The notes under the pieces are model-generated. The model was not told where the DNA came from, did not search any database, and saw only the letters and a program-made list of their open reading frames with translations. A stretch of DNA of 64,000 nt, taken from NCBI GenBank assembly GCA_028583605.1, contig CM053326.1, positions 11,664,587 to 11,728,586 on the forward strand, written 5' to 3'. The stretch is from Dastarcus helophoroides (lineage: Eukaryota; Arthropoda; Insecta; Coleoptera; Bothrideridae). Numbering within the stretch: position 1 is the stretch's first letter; every line of letters begins with the position of its first letter. This document shows, piece by piece, positions 48,119 to 58,479 of this stretch. Both the position numbers and the translations under genes were made by a program.

Positions 48119-49190
48119 CTAATAACGATTAGTATGGGTGGGTTTTCGATAAACGGAATGAGAAACGCGACCGTTTGGTAAACGGGTGACCAGTACATCA
48201 AGAAAAGGAAGAGAACCGTTGTTTTCGATTTCCATAGTGAAGCTAATGGAAGAATGTAAACTGTTTAGGTGTTTCAAAAATAAATTTAGTGAATCCTTGC
48301 CACGTGGCCATACAATAAATGTGTCATCTACATAACGAAGCCAAACCTTCGGTTTTAAATCCGCAGTTTCCAACGCAGTGTTTTCAAAAGATTCCATGAA
48401 AATATTTGCTACGACTGGGGATAAGGGAGAACCCATTGGGGTGCCGGAGACTTGTTTATAGAAGCTGCCATTGAAAGAAAAATAAGTCGATGTGAGGCAC
48501 ATTTCAGTTAAATCAGCTAGAGAATCTGCATTCTCTTTGCCTGAAAGTAATTGACGAATTATCGTCATGGAGTCAGAAACTGGAACATTAGTGAATAGTG
48601 AAGTGACGTCAAAACTTACCAGTATGTCGTTGGGGTCTAGGGTTAACTCGGACAATAATTCGACAAAGTGTTTGGAATTTAGGACGTGTGATGATGTGTT
48701 TCCGGTATATGACTTGAGGATGTTAGATAAATATTTCGAGACATTGTAGGTAGGTAAATTTATCGTGCTGACAATGGGCCTAAAAGGAATATTGGGTTTG
48801 TGAATTTTGGGGTGACCATAAAGACGAGGTGGTTTGGATTCTCTCGGAACAAGATGTCTGAGAGTGCCTGCGGACAAATTTGAGGATTTTAGTTTGGACT
48901 TTAGTTTACGTTCAATTTTGCTTGTTGGGTCCAGAGGAAGAGGAATATAAGATCCGTCATTCAACAGGGCGTTAATTTTGGATACATACTCGGAATTATC
49001 CCAGATAGCAGTTGCATTACCTTTGTCAGCCGAAAGAATAGTGATTGAAGAATCTGTTTTTAAGGTTTTAAGCGCACATATTTCTTCTCTAGAAATGTTG
49101 GACTTTGATGGTTTGGCATGTTTTAGATATTTTTGTAGTTTGAAAACGAATAGGATCTGCAGCCTTCCTTGGGGAGAGTTCTGATGAAAG
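48119..49190 (-). pseudogene. Penelope-like reverse transcriptase domain
   Basis: From 49190: VESFIRTLPKE (frameshifted), SITILSADKGNATAIWD (the N-terminal DKG motif), PRLYGHPKIHKPNIPFRPIV, the ILVSFDVTSLFTNVPV palm Asp, GTPMGSPLSPVVANIFMESF, and WLRYVDDTFIVW with the catalytic YVDD. It then has SLPFLDVLVTRLPNGRVSHS and VYRKPTHTNRY. An in-frame stop (TAG, about 48117) follows; the reading frame continues beyond it. The motif order and HKP/RPIVS signature place it in the Penelope class, related to telomerase RTs rather than to LTR or Jockey RTs. Confidence 0.9.
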
Positions 49191-49240
49191 ACTCTACTGC
49201 GTTAATGATATTACCTATTTACTTCAACGTTCAGAGACAC

Positions 49241-49680
49241 CTTTCATCAGATATTATTATTATTAATATTATATTATTACAAGAACATATTGAAAAATGC
49301 AAGAAATTATGCTTCTTGCTACTTTTTGATAAGAAATCTGGCTCTTGTGGCAAGAGCAAGACAAGAACAAGAAAAATCAAAAAAAGGACCAGAAATTCAT
49401 GAAACACTAATTCAACTCAAAAATTGAACTTATCTTTCTAAATAACCTCACGTTAATCCTACAACTTCTTTCTTCGTAGTTTTAGTGTTAAACTCAAAAT
49501 AATTTACTTTTACTGGTAATTTTGAGTTAAGATTTGATTTTTTTTATATACGGGTATCTTACAATCTTCATGTTTAAAATAACCATGTTTTAAACTTATT
49601 TTGCAACAATTTATGGTTTTAGAAAGGTTAATTTTACAAGTTTTCTTTAAAATGTATTTATTTCAAAACATCTTTATTAT
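49241..49680. other. unannotated AT-rich spacer
   Basis: No gene. It contains short TTATTA runs at 49250-49275 and 49675-49690. Confidence 0.3.
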
Positions 49681-49717
49681 TATTATTATTGTGATGGTTG
49701 TTTTGTAGTTGTTTTTG

Positions 49718-49762
49718 TTCTTGTTGTTGTTGTTGTTGTTGTTATTGTTATTGTTGTTGTAG

Positions 49763-49817
<55 letters not shown>

Positions 49818-49834
49818 ATTGTTGTTGTTGTATT
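49718..49834 (+). repeat. (GTT)n microsatellite
   Basis: About 115 bases of GTT/TTG triplets with a few interruptions. Poly-Asn and poly-Cys open frames across it are artefacts. Confidence 0.95.
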
Positions 49835-49939
49835 GACAGATGATTCAGCATTGGAGCAATTGTTTTTATCGAAACAAGTTCTTAAAAAAATATTTGGATA
49901 GGGGAGCATATACCAGGAACGACATACAAGTTTTCACAC

Positions 49940-49945
49940 TTTATT
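49940..49945 (-). promoter_or_regulatory. polyadenylation signal of SMPD1-like B
   Basis: AATAAA on the minus strand, 27 bases after the stop codon at 49972-49974. Confidence 0.65.
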
Positions 49946-49971
49946 TTATGAAAATGGAAAATTACTACGTA

Positions 49972-50887
49972 CTATCTACCGAAAGCTAATTTCAAGTCTT
50001 CACATATTATTCGTTTGACACGAGAGCGTCCACTTCTAAGATCACAGAGTATTTGAACAATGCACTGAGCATTATCACAGTTTGGACTTGTAGGACTGTT
50101 CCTATAATAATGCCTAAAAAAATTAAAAATTGTATATCAGCTTAGCAAAATAGTTTCGTTATGTACTTATAAAATAATTGAAAAAGAGCAGGATCCTCTA
50201 CCATTCGATCAATTAATCTTGACCATTCCTTAGGCCTCAAGGATTCAAGGTCATAGGCACTTTTCGCGGTATAAAGTAGGTACCAATTTGGTTCACTGTC
50301 CTTATTGGCTTCATCTAAATTAAATGTCCAAGTTTCGTGATCGATGATTTCCTAAATTAGGAAAAATTGTTATTTAAATGTTGCATATATCAGAAAATAA
50401 TACCCTTGTGGTTTCATTGTGGTCACCATCTACGTAATATATCCTGTAAGCTGGATTATGATTTTCATAAGTTGTCACCGAAGGAGCTAAATATGCAATA
50501 TTAATCGGTCTGCCTGTAAATTTAGTACGTTTATATTTGCGTCCAAACTTTCTTCGAGGTTTTGTTAGCTTACTAGACTCGACAGTATCGTACAAAACTT
50601 CAAATTCGTCAGCATGAGTATGACCATAGAATTGAGCGACGATTGTGTTTTCGTACCTCTCGACAATTCTATTGAAATTTTCAGACCATACTTTAATGCA
50701 GTCATCGCTACCTGGGGGAATATGACCTAAAAATATATCACTGTAAAATATATCTTTAATGTTTAAATAGAAAATTGTTATCTTACCGATTATGTGGACT
50801 TTTTCTCCTTTGTTTTCAGCTTCTTGTAACTCGAATATCAGCCATTGTAATTCTTTAGCTGGATCAGTACTATTAACAAATAACCAG
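49972..50887 (-). CDS. SMPD1-like: SMPD1-like B: C-terminal catalytic exons
   Basis: Five exons: [20 protein letters not shown] to HIIG; then [14 protein letters not shown] and [14 protein letters not shown] (last zinc ligands); then [20 protein letters not shown] and YYVDGD; then [17 protein letters not shown]; and finally [29 protein letters not shown] and a stop after LAFGR. The intron 50514-50573 is exactly 60 bases and contains no stop in frame. An ORF search therefore joins two exons, and unspliced RNA would add 20 very basic residues ([20 protein letters not shown]). The same intron position in copy A (30563-30620) is 58 bases and does contain stops, which supports the splice. Confidence 0.92.
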
Positions 50888-53800
50888 CTGCAAAATAATA
50901 CGTATGAATTCATTGCAATAGTTCAGCACAATAAAAAAATACATTTAAATAATAAAAAGTAATCGATGCAAAAAATCAATTACCACAATTGATAAACAAG
51001 TCGGTGTATTATTGTTCCTAAATGATAATTAGAGACCGGATTTTAGGCTCAATCAAATAAGATAAAAAGGTGAGCAAAGCGTTAAATTGGGCAAAAATGA
51101 ACAGATAAAAGAGGCATTAAAAGGGCCAAATACTCCAAAAAAAAAGGCGTTAAAAAGTCAAAACCACAATTACCAAGAAAAACTATTTATTGACCATTTT
51201 GAACATTATTTTATTGCCAATTAACCAATTAATTGTCTATCGATATTTTCCATTGTAAAATTTGTGCATCTTCACGGCATCTCCTCGTCATTTAAAAAGT
51301 GTTTCTCTAGATCAGGGGTCAGCAACCTATGACCCGTGGGTCACCGAGTGACCCATTTGGTAATTTCAAGTGACCCACTTTAGTTCCGAAAATTAAGTAT
51401 TAGATATACAAACATTTTTTTCTTTTTCCCATTTTTTGTCGCAAAGTTATGAACGTACCAAATTTGAATCCAGTATAACATATAAAAATATCAGTTAAAG
51501 CCTCACCCCCGCCTAACTGGATATGGAATCGGCCGATAGTATGCGGAATGCAGCGACATTGTCCGAACAAATTGTACCATTCCTGGACGCGCGTCGTTAT
51601 CTCAATTGTATGTCAGTTATAGTTATAGCACGTGTAGTACAGTACCACAATAATATTGACCTAGTGATTTAGTGAAATATATATTATTATTTCAAAAAAT
51701 TATCATGAACAAACAGAACGCAAAAAAGAGATTATTTCAAGATGTGTGGACAGAAAAGTATGAGTGTATTGAAAATGGTGACAAATTGATATGTACTTTA
51801 TGTACAGATATAATTACGCCCAGGACTTATAATATTGAACGACACTTTTCTTCAAAACATAAAGATGTGGGTGAAATGGCAAATGAAGATAAATCTCAAT
51901 ATATTGCTAAACGTGTATTAAATTTTGGAAAACAAAATAAATTCTTAAAAAGTTTTGTTACCAGCAACAATCACGCCACGTCTGCCAGCTTTGTTGCAGC
52001 TCTTAGCACTGGTACCAACGGAAAACCATTTACAGACGGCGAGTTTTTGAAAAACGCATTCATAAATTGTTCCGAACACTTATTTAATGACTTCGCAAAT
52101 AAAAAACAAATAATTGAGAGAATCAAAGAAATGCCATTGTCAGCTAGAACAGTCCAGCGTCGCGTTGAAGATATGGCCAAGAATATTGATGAACAGGTCA
52201 AAAATGATTTGTTATCTTGTGACATAATTAGCATTGCAGTTGACGAAAGTACCGACATAAATAGTATTGGTAGGCTTGCAATAATTATTAGATTTGCATC
52301 AATAAATAGCTCGAATGTCAATGAAGAACTATGCGTTCTTGCTTCAATGACTGACACCACCAAAGGCACTGATATTTTTCGTCAAGTACAAGAGTTTACA
52401 AATTTCAAAAATGGGCAAGTAATGGATTTAAAAAGTAAATTGTTTTCCATAACAATTGACGGTGATCCAAGTATGAGAGGAAAAACTTTTGGATTTGTAA
52501 AGCTAATGGAAAATGAACTTGGCCGTTCACTTTTATTGCTTTATTGTATCATACATAAAGAAAATTTATTTGCAAAGGCATCTACACAACAACTTAAGGA
52601 TGTAATGGAAAAAGTTGTTAAGATCGTAAACATGATAATAGCGCGATCAGCATTAATATACAGGCGCTTTAAAGCTTTTTTGAAGGAAATTGAATCGAAA
52701 TATGGAGATTTGTTATTACATTCTGAAACACGATGGTTAAGTCGGAGCAAAGTTCTTAATAGATTTGTAGAGTGTTTTGATGATATACAAATATTTCTTC
52801 ACGAAATCGGTGAAAATGATCTCGAACTCAATGATAAACAATGGTTTTTAAGACTTTTGTTCTTAACAGACATAATGAACCATTATAATGATTTCAACGT
52901 ACGACTCCAAGGAAATAACCACACAATTTTGAAAATGTATGAGGAATGGAAGAGTTTTACTTCAAAATTGATATTATTTGAAACTGACATAAAAATTTAA
53001 AAAATTTCATTTCTTTCCCTTGTTAAAAAGGGAACACGAAAAAGAAAATATCGATGAACGCAATCTAAATATGTTCGAAAGTTGGATTTCGATCATTAAA
53101 AGTGAATATGAAAGTCGGTTTCAAAGTGTTAAGAAACATGGAGAAATGTTTACATTTTTAATAAAGCCCGATGAAATAGAAGTAAATATTATAACTTTGC
53201 AGTATTTTGAATATCTAATAATAGACAATTTTAGTTTAGAAATGATTGATTTTAAAAGTTCAACATTATGGACGGATAAATTCAAGAAATTGCGGAATGA
53301 TTTGGAAAATACAGAAGATAACCCTTTTCTCATGATATCAACATGTTGGGCATCACTTCCTACGAGGTTTTCATCATTAAAAAAAATTGGCTTTGTCATT
53401 TTGTCCACATTCGGGTCCACTTATAAATGTGAGCAAATATTTTCACAAATGAAATTTATTTTAAGCAAAAACAGGAGCAGGTTAACTATTGAAAATTCAG
53501 ATGCTTGTGTTCGACTTAAAACGACTAACTATAAGCCAGACTTGACTAAATTGACATCACAAGTTCAACATCAGGGGAGCCATTGATATCGTAGAGAAAG
53601 TTTATAAATAAAGTCTATTCAACTATGTTTTTAATTATTTTCTTAATAAAATATATCTTATTATTTACTAAAATGCTGTTTTAATACGAAAATATCTCTG
53701 ACCCAAACGTCTCTTTAATACTCGCATTTTGGTTGATTTTGACCCGCGGCCAAAAAAGGCTGCCGACCCCTGCTCTAGATCGACAGACACTAAGGTGCAA

Positions 53801-56800
53801 AATGACCAAAATGCATCATTCGTAGGAACGTAACCAGATGCGTTCCTAAATGTTAAATGGTTCAGCCATTTGCGTGTCCAGTAGAATTTAGCCGCTCCCA
53901 ATTATTGTTTCGTTGAAATACATACTAAGAAATCGTGCAGGAGAGAAATTTTAAATTTATAAAAATACTACTCGAAAAAAGAACAATATTAAAAGTGCAC
54001 ATTTTAAATTGTGAGAAAAAAGTTCAAATTTTGTATTAACTCAAATGTAATAATAAATTTTGAAAAGCTGAAAGTCTATATTAAAACGTAGGCGTAGCTA
54101 GAATAGGGCAGGGTGGGACGCTTGCCCTCCCCCCCCCCTTGATCCTGAAGCCGCCCAAAATACACATTCAATTTTACATTTTTATTTTAAAATTCGTACT
54201 TTTCTTAAAATTTCGACATTTTTTAATAATCTTCTTTTTTCACATTTCGTAAGTTTTCACAAAATTCACTTTTTAGGTGACAAATGTTGGCTGTCTCTGA
54301 AAAATTTCGAATCGTAAATTTTTTCTCCAAAAATTGATTTTTTTGAAATTTTGATCTTTTTTCTCTAAATCTGTATTTTTTTTTCAAATCCGTTTTTGTT
54401 TGTGTGATATTTTTAAATTAGGCGTTGTTTTTTTTTTCGAAATCTTGCTAGTTTTCTCAAATTGGCCCTTTTTTAGAAATATTGATTTCATTTCAAATCC
54501 AATCTGTTATGTTCTTGAAGAATCTCAATATTTTCATCGAAGTTTATGTCAAACTAGCAATTTTTTTTCAAATTTTTTCCTTTAAAAACAATAATTTTCA
54601 AAATTAGACCATTTTCTCAAAATTTTACTTTCTGTGCAAAATTTCCATTTTTTTATCGAGGTTTCTTCTTGCTTTTTGACATTCATCTTTTTCTCCACAT
54701 TTTCATTACTATTTTTAAAAAGGTTGTCTTTGTTGATTTTGACATACGCATTCGCAAAATTCGACTTTGTTTCTTGACATTCTCTGAAAGATTTCGAATC
54801 TCCTTTCAATTTCGAAGTTTCACTTGAAATTTCAATTTCAAGTTAAACTTGAAATTTCTCGAAAATTTTACAAAATTTCGCCTATTTCTCCAAATTCCTC
54901 TATTTTTCCAAACATTGGGATTTTTCTGAAAATATCAATCTCCTGCCATCTAACTTTCCAAAAATTTTGACTGATTTCTTTTTGCTCGAATTCTTGATTT
55001 TTATCGCAAAATTCAATATTTAATATTTCAGGAAGTTTCGATTTTTTGCTTGAAATTTGTCTTTTTACCAAAATCCTGACTTTATTTCTTAAAATTGGTC
55101 TTTTTCCTAAAATTTTCCTTTTCATCAAAAATTCGAAATTTTGTCTTTATTCTAAGAATTCATTTTTATGGAATATTCTTTCAAAAATTGTTTTTTTTTC
55201 AAAATTCTGCTATTTTTTTAATATAAGTTTTTTTTCGAAATTCTGCTATTTTTCGTAATATTTGTTTCTTCTAAATATTTCGATTTTTTTAAATTAAACT
55301 TCCAGAAATTTCATCTTATATCTCAAAATTCGCGTTGTTTTCGAAATTTTGACTTTTATTTCGCAATATCTTTCACCTTAATCTCGAACTTTTTACTTTT
55401 TTCTCGAAATATTTGATTCTACACTCGAAAACTGATATTTGTTTTCATTTTGACTTAAAGCTCGAAAATCGAATAACAAAAATAATTTCTAAATTGTAGA
55501 TTCTTTTGAAACGTTTTTTTATGAAAAATTCAGGCTTTTAATCTTTAATTATCTTAAAAAGTCAAATTTTGCTACAAATTCTAGAATTATTTTAGAAATA
55601 TTAATTTATTTTGCAAATTTCAATTCGAGATGTCTTATTTTTTTATTTAGATTTCGAGATGGTTATTATAATTGATTTTGGTCGAATTTTCTTTTTTTTT
55701 TTCAATATGCCAAATTCAATATTTAAGTTTTTTCCGTAAAACTATTACTTTAAACCCTTAATTTTGGCTCAGGGATTTTGATTTTATTTTGAAATTTCGA
55801 TCCTAATCCCGAAATTTGAACTTTGTTTCGAAATTTCCAAAACAACTTTGTACCAGTTTTGACTTTTATCGCGCAATATCTTTGACCTTAATCTCGAACT
55901 TTTTACTTTTTTCTCAAAATATTTGATTCTACACTCGAAAACTGATATTTGTTTCCATTTTGACTTAAAGCTCGAAAATCGAATAACAAAAATAATTTCT
56001 AAATTGTAGATTCTTTTGAAAATGTTTTTTTATTAAAAATTCAGGCTTTCAATCTTTAATTATCCTAAAAATTTAATTTGAAACTACAAATTCTAGAATT
56101 ATTTTAGAAATGTTAATTTATTTTGCAAATTTCAATTCGAGACTGTCTTATTTTTTTATTTAGATTTCGAGACGGTTATTATAATTGATTTTTGTAGAAT
56201 TTTCTTTTTTTTTTTCAATATGCCAAATTTAATATTTAAGTTTTTTCTTAAAATTATTACTTTTAACCCTTTATTTTGACTCAGGGATTTTGATTTTATT
56301 TTGAAATTTCGATCCTAATCCCGAAATTTGAACTTTGTTTCGAAATTTCCAAAACAACTTTGTACCAGTTTTGGTAAACTTATAACCAGCTCAAGAAAAT
56401 TTAATATGGTTCCAGTAAGATGCAACACCACCACACTATCAAGTCAATGTCCGGCAATATCTCGATTTTACATTTTCAAATCGGTGGATAAGTAGACGAA
56501 GTACGGTAGAATGGCCATCATGATCACCAAACCTGACGCCTCTGGACTTTTTTTATGAGGCTATGTGAAAAGTATAGTGTATAAAACCAAACTCCGCGAC
56601 GTAGCTGACTTAAAACCAAAAATAACGCTTGCGATTGTTACGGTGACACCAAAGATGTTGAATAATGTCAGGAGACATTTTTACCCACGATTAGGATACT
56701 GCCAAGATATTGAAGGTGCCCCTTTTGAACATCTTCTACATAAGGAATGGTTTCTTTTTTATTTTATTAAATGAAAATATTAAAGTTATATTTTGTTGTA

Positions 56801-58072
56801 TGCAAGAAGAATGCAACCTAGACTACAAATTCATGCAGCCCTCCAGGCGTGTATAGTGAATCATAGGTTTAAACCGGTATTTGGTTTCCAAACTTCGAAT
56901 CTAATAAATGTTCAAACCTATTGGTCTGTGCATTATAGAATCCTTGTCTTCTGGGAACTCTCTAGAGCAACCGTTCGCTAGTGGCAGTGTTTCAACGTTG
57001 TATTCAGCTACCTATGATTCACATACCGCCTGGAGGCTGCATGAATTTGTAGTCTAGGTTGCATTCTTCTTGCATACGACATTGTTGGCGATGACCATAG
57101 TTCTCTATGGACCATAGTGGTAGTACTTAAAAAAGTCACTCGCTCGACGCCTGTGAAAAGTTTTGTACTTACTTGTCGGAACATTTATTAGCATCGATTG
57201 GATATACCAAACTGACGAGATCTAACAAGATCGAAACCGGTATTTGGTTTCCAAACTTCGAATCTAATAAATGTTCAAACCTATTGGTCTGTGCATTATA
57301 GTATTATATTTTGTTGTTAAAAATTGAAATCATTTTTTTAATGTTAATTTTTAAAATAAATATGACAACCACGACATTTTTGAATAGAGAATGACAGGAA
57401 TTTTTAAATGAGGCATAACAAGTACCTACTTTGGATTTAAAAATTTAGGGGTTGCAACTGTCATTCGAGGAGGGTTGCATCTAGGGATGCCATTTTGACG
57501 GTGGAGGATGTCATTTTATAATTGACTGTGGATTTTCCATAGATTTGTAAAATAATTGAGATACGGAAATTATTCTTTTTGGATAATATTATTTTTACAA
57601 AAAACATGGAGAGACTACAAAACATACTTTGGATCTCTACAATTTCGCATAATTACCTGTTTATGCTATGGCAATAGTTCATGTTCAGGGAAATCAATCG
57701 AAAGCCTGGCCTTATAAGGACAGAATAGAAACCACCATGCAATAAAGTATTTCCCACACTCGCCGGCAACCACCGCCTCCATTGATCTGCCATGTGGTTA
57801 TACAACCAGGAGACAGAATACTTCTTTTCTACCCATGGTGGTGGAAAACTACAAAAATAAGTACCTAGTAGTTGATACTTATTGCTGCTGAAATTTTACC
57901 TTCCCGGAGGAACTGACTCGTGATTCCCAAGGGCTGGAAAGACTGGTGTTCCGGGAAAATACTCAAACATTAATCTCACTGTATCTTCTATAATATCCAT
58001 GTTACTTCTTTTAGTTTGATTCCATATATCATGAGGAGGTAGATCACCTGTCCAAATTATATAATCGATATC
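49972..58072 (-). CDS. SMPD1-like: acid sphingomyelinase-like gene B (5' exons outside the window)
   Basis: Minus-strand exons: 57900-58072, 57657-57848, 50787-50887, 50574-50726, 50404-50513, 50167-50351, 49972-50113. All introns are GT-AG with matching phases. The predicted enzyme hydrolyses sphingomyelin at a zinc-dependent metallophosphatase site. Visible motifs: [53 protein letters not shown] and [13 protein letters not shown]. No frame break is seen. The saposin domain and the first D-x-H motif must lie beyond 64000 if present; none was found between 58073 and 64000. A 6.8-kb intron (50888-57656) holds a hAT element and other repeats. It is the 5' neighbour and paralogue of gene A. Probably the working copy. 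Confidence 0.9.
51313..53772 (+). mobile_element. nearly intact hAT transposon in the SMPD1-like B intron
   Basis: Ends CAGGGGTCAGCAACC and GGCTGCCGACCCCTG are inverted, flanked by perfect 8-base target duplications CTCTAGAT (51305-51312 and 53773-53780). It is 2,460 bases long. It holds one transposase gene on the plus strand, with a single frameshift. The ends and the product resemble Charlie-type and GTF2IRD2/ZBED-like hAT elements. Perfect target duplications and an almost open gene indicate a recent insertion. It is antisense to the host gene. Confidence 0.95.
51672..53586 (+). pseudogene. hAT transposase with BED finger, one frameshift
   Basis: Frame 51672-53000 (the more likely start is the ATG at 51705): BED zinc finger [23 protein letters not shown], the RNase H-like core with [19 protein letters not shown] (first catalytic Asp) and [11 protein letters not shown] (second Asp region), [11 protein letters not shown], and [16 protein letters not shown]. 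The frame breaks at AAAAATTTAAAAAA (52990-53004); one extra A in the A5 run accounts for it. The remainder (about 52996-53586) carries [20 protein letters not shown] and the hAT dimerisation domain [20 protein letters not shown] through [17 protein letters not shown]. It makes the cut-and-paste transposase. It is either freshly disabled or a homopolymer error. Confidence 0.93.
53790..54085. other. unannotated intronic spacer
   Basis: Intron sequence of SMPD1-like B. No feature beyond weak A-rich phrases from 53940 on. Confidence 0.3.
54091..55350 (+). repeat. capped T-rich degenerate repeat array (block 9)
   Basis: Begins with the GC-richer cap GGCGTAGCTAGAATAGGGCA then GGGTGGGACGCTTGCCCTCC (54091-54130), homologous to 2236-2190 (reverse) and 22421-22465. 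T-rich phrases (AAATTTCGACATTTTTT, AAAATTTTGACTGATTTC) follow. Open frames on either strand here (for example 54582-54809 minus, 54868-55128 minus) are compositional. Confidence 0.7.
55351..56372 (+). repeat. tandem duplication of a 510-base AT-repeat unit
   Basis: Unit 1 (55351-55860) and unit 2 (55861-56372) are highly similar end to end. Each starts GACTTTTATxxCGCAATATC and ends AAAACAACTTTGTACCAGTTTTG. Differences are scattered substitutions and short indels. Both lie in the T-rich array, so the block has grown by large segment duplication as well as by slippage. Confidence 0.9.
56799..57303 (+). mobile_element. retrozyme/Penelope-like non-autonomous insertion with hammerhead motif
   Basis: A 505-base insert flanked by a perfect 13-base duplication (TTATATTTTGTTG at 56786-56798 and 57304-57316). 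It contains a 68-base direct repeat, 56871-56938 and 57234-57301, identical by eye and offset 363 bases. It also has an inverted pair of about 66 bases (56799-56867 against 57011-57076). There is no open frame of note. The second direct repeat forms the 3' half of a hammerhead-like fold. Direct-repeat units of a few hundred bases carrying hammerheads are known for small animal retrozymes and for Penelope element termini; the assignment here is inference. Confidence 0.7.
57179..57276 (+). ncRNA. hammerhead ribozyme-like motif (type I)
   Basis: Core CTGACGA at 57212-57218; stem II GATCT/AGATC with AACA loop (57219-57232); GAA at 57233-57235; stem III ACC/GGT (57236-57238 with 57246-57248), loop GGTATTT; then U at the cleavage site (57249). 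Stem I is closed by a perfect 13-base pairing, GAACATTTATTAG (57179-57191) with CTAATAAATGTTC (57264-57276). Shorter pairings lie inside it (TCGA/TCGA, TTGG/CCAA). All invariant core bases are present. The cleavage-site base is U rather than the usual C or A, so activity may be weak. Confidence 0.65.
57657..58072 (-). CDS. SMPD1-like: SMPD1-like B: GDLPPHD and GNHE exons
   Basis: Two exons of 173 and 192 bases, the same lengths as 31175-31347 and 30928-31119 of copy A. They encode [20 protein letters not shown] (metal ligands), [18 protein letters not shown] (catalytic Asn-His), and then [18 protein letters not shown] and [17 protein letters not shown]. The intervening intron is 51 bases. Confidence 0.92.
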
Positions 58073-58127
58073 CTAAAAATGAGAGTATTATTAAATAAGT
58101 GAATAAAAATTTGCACTAAAAAGACTT

Positions 58128-58338
58128 GAAATACAGAACTTGTCCCTTGAAACCAAGAAAGATTAAAAAACACAACAAAAGTTGCTCTAACGCGTTTCGA
58201 CAGCCAAGATGTCATCTTCAGAGACAAAGAGGCAGAGATTCTCTCTGAAGATGACAGCTTGGCTGTCGAAATGTATTAGAGCAACCTTTGTTGTGTTTTT
58301 TAATCTGTCTTGGTTTCAGGGGACAAGTTGTGTATTTC
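58128..58338. repeat. 97-base perfect-arm hairpin with CTGAAGA...GAAA motif
   Basis: Arms 58128-58224 and 58242-58338 are inverted copies with few mismatches around a 17-base loop. On the plus strand the right arm reads CTGAAGA, T, GACAG-CTTGG-CTGTC, GAAA. That is the CUGANGA-stem-GAAA order of a hammerhead, and the left arm has the same on the minus strand. It lies in the intron upstream of the first visible exon of SMPD1-like B. It could be a snap-back copy of a small retroelement. Confidence 0.7.
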
Positions 58339-58479
58339 AATTTTTGAAGAAAACCAAGGATCAGTCCGTTCCACCAAACTAAGAAGACCTTATCTTAAAA
58401 TATGGTTTAAATAGGGAGCACATGCGGGCAAGAAAACTTTTCTAAACTTGATATTTATTACACCATCAGCATAAAAGCA

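Larger units (their letters stand above)
47037..49240 (-). mobile_element. Penelope-like retroelement (RT plus GIY-YIG), nearly open
   Basis: Minus-strand element with RT (48964-48119) and a C-terminal GIY-YIG endonuclease (47845-47426), the hallmark of Penelope-like elements. The main frame is interrupted by only two stops (about 48117 and 47861), plus frameshifts in the 5' part (49100-49180). The 3' region contains two copies of a 47-base GCACGGTAACTCAGTAtGTCC unit (47233-47286, 47330-47378) and a hairpin tail (47110-47165). The 5' end is truncated near 49240, as is common for this class. Confidence 0.92.
56373..57600 (+). pseudogene. 3' part of a decayed mariner, split by a 505-base insertion
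   Basis: 56373-56660 matches the C-terminal transposase region of the 20760-22342 element (CAACACCACCACACT, GTACGGTAGAATGGCC, CTGACGCCTCTGGACTTTTT), with frameshifts. A last open stretch, 56565-56774, holds [20 protein letters not shown]. The insertion 56799-57303 interrupts its 3' flank. After it, 57317-57600 continues and includes the inverted terminal region (TTTAGGGGTTGCAAC, GGATGTCATTTTATAA) homologous to 20830-20960 in reverse. Confidence 0.75.

Noticed and set aside
49663..49901. Poly-Asn and poly-Cys open frames
   Set aside because: Translation of the (GTT)n microsatellite in two frames; no gene context.
54582..55128. Lys/Glu-rich minus-strand open frames in the T-rich array
   Set aside because: Composition-driven; the array is degenerate repeat and no start context or conservation is visible.
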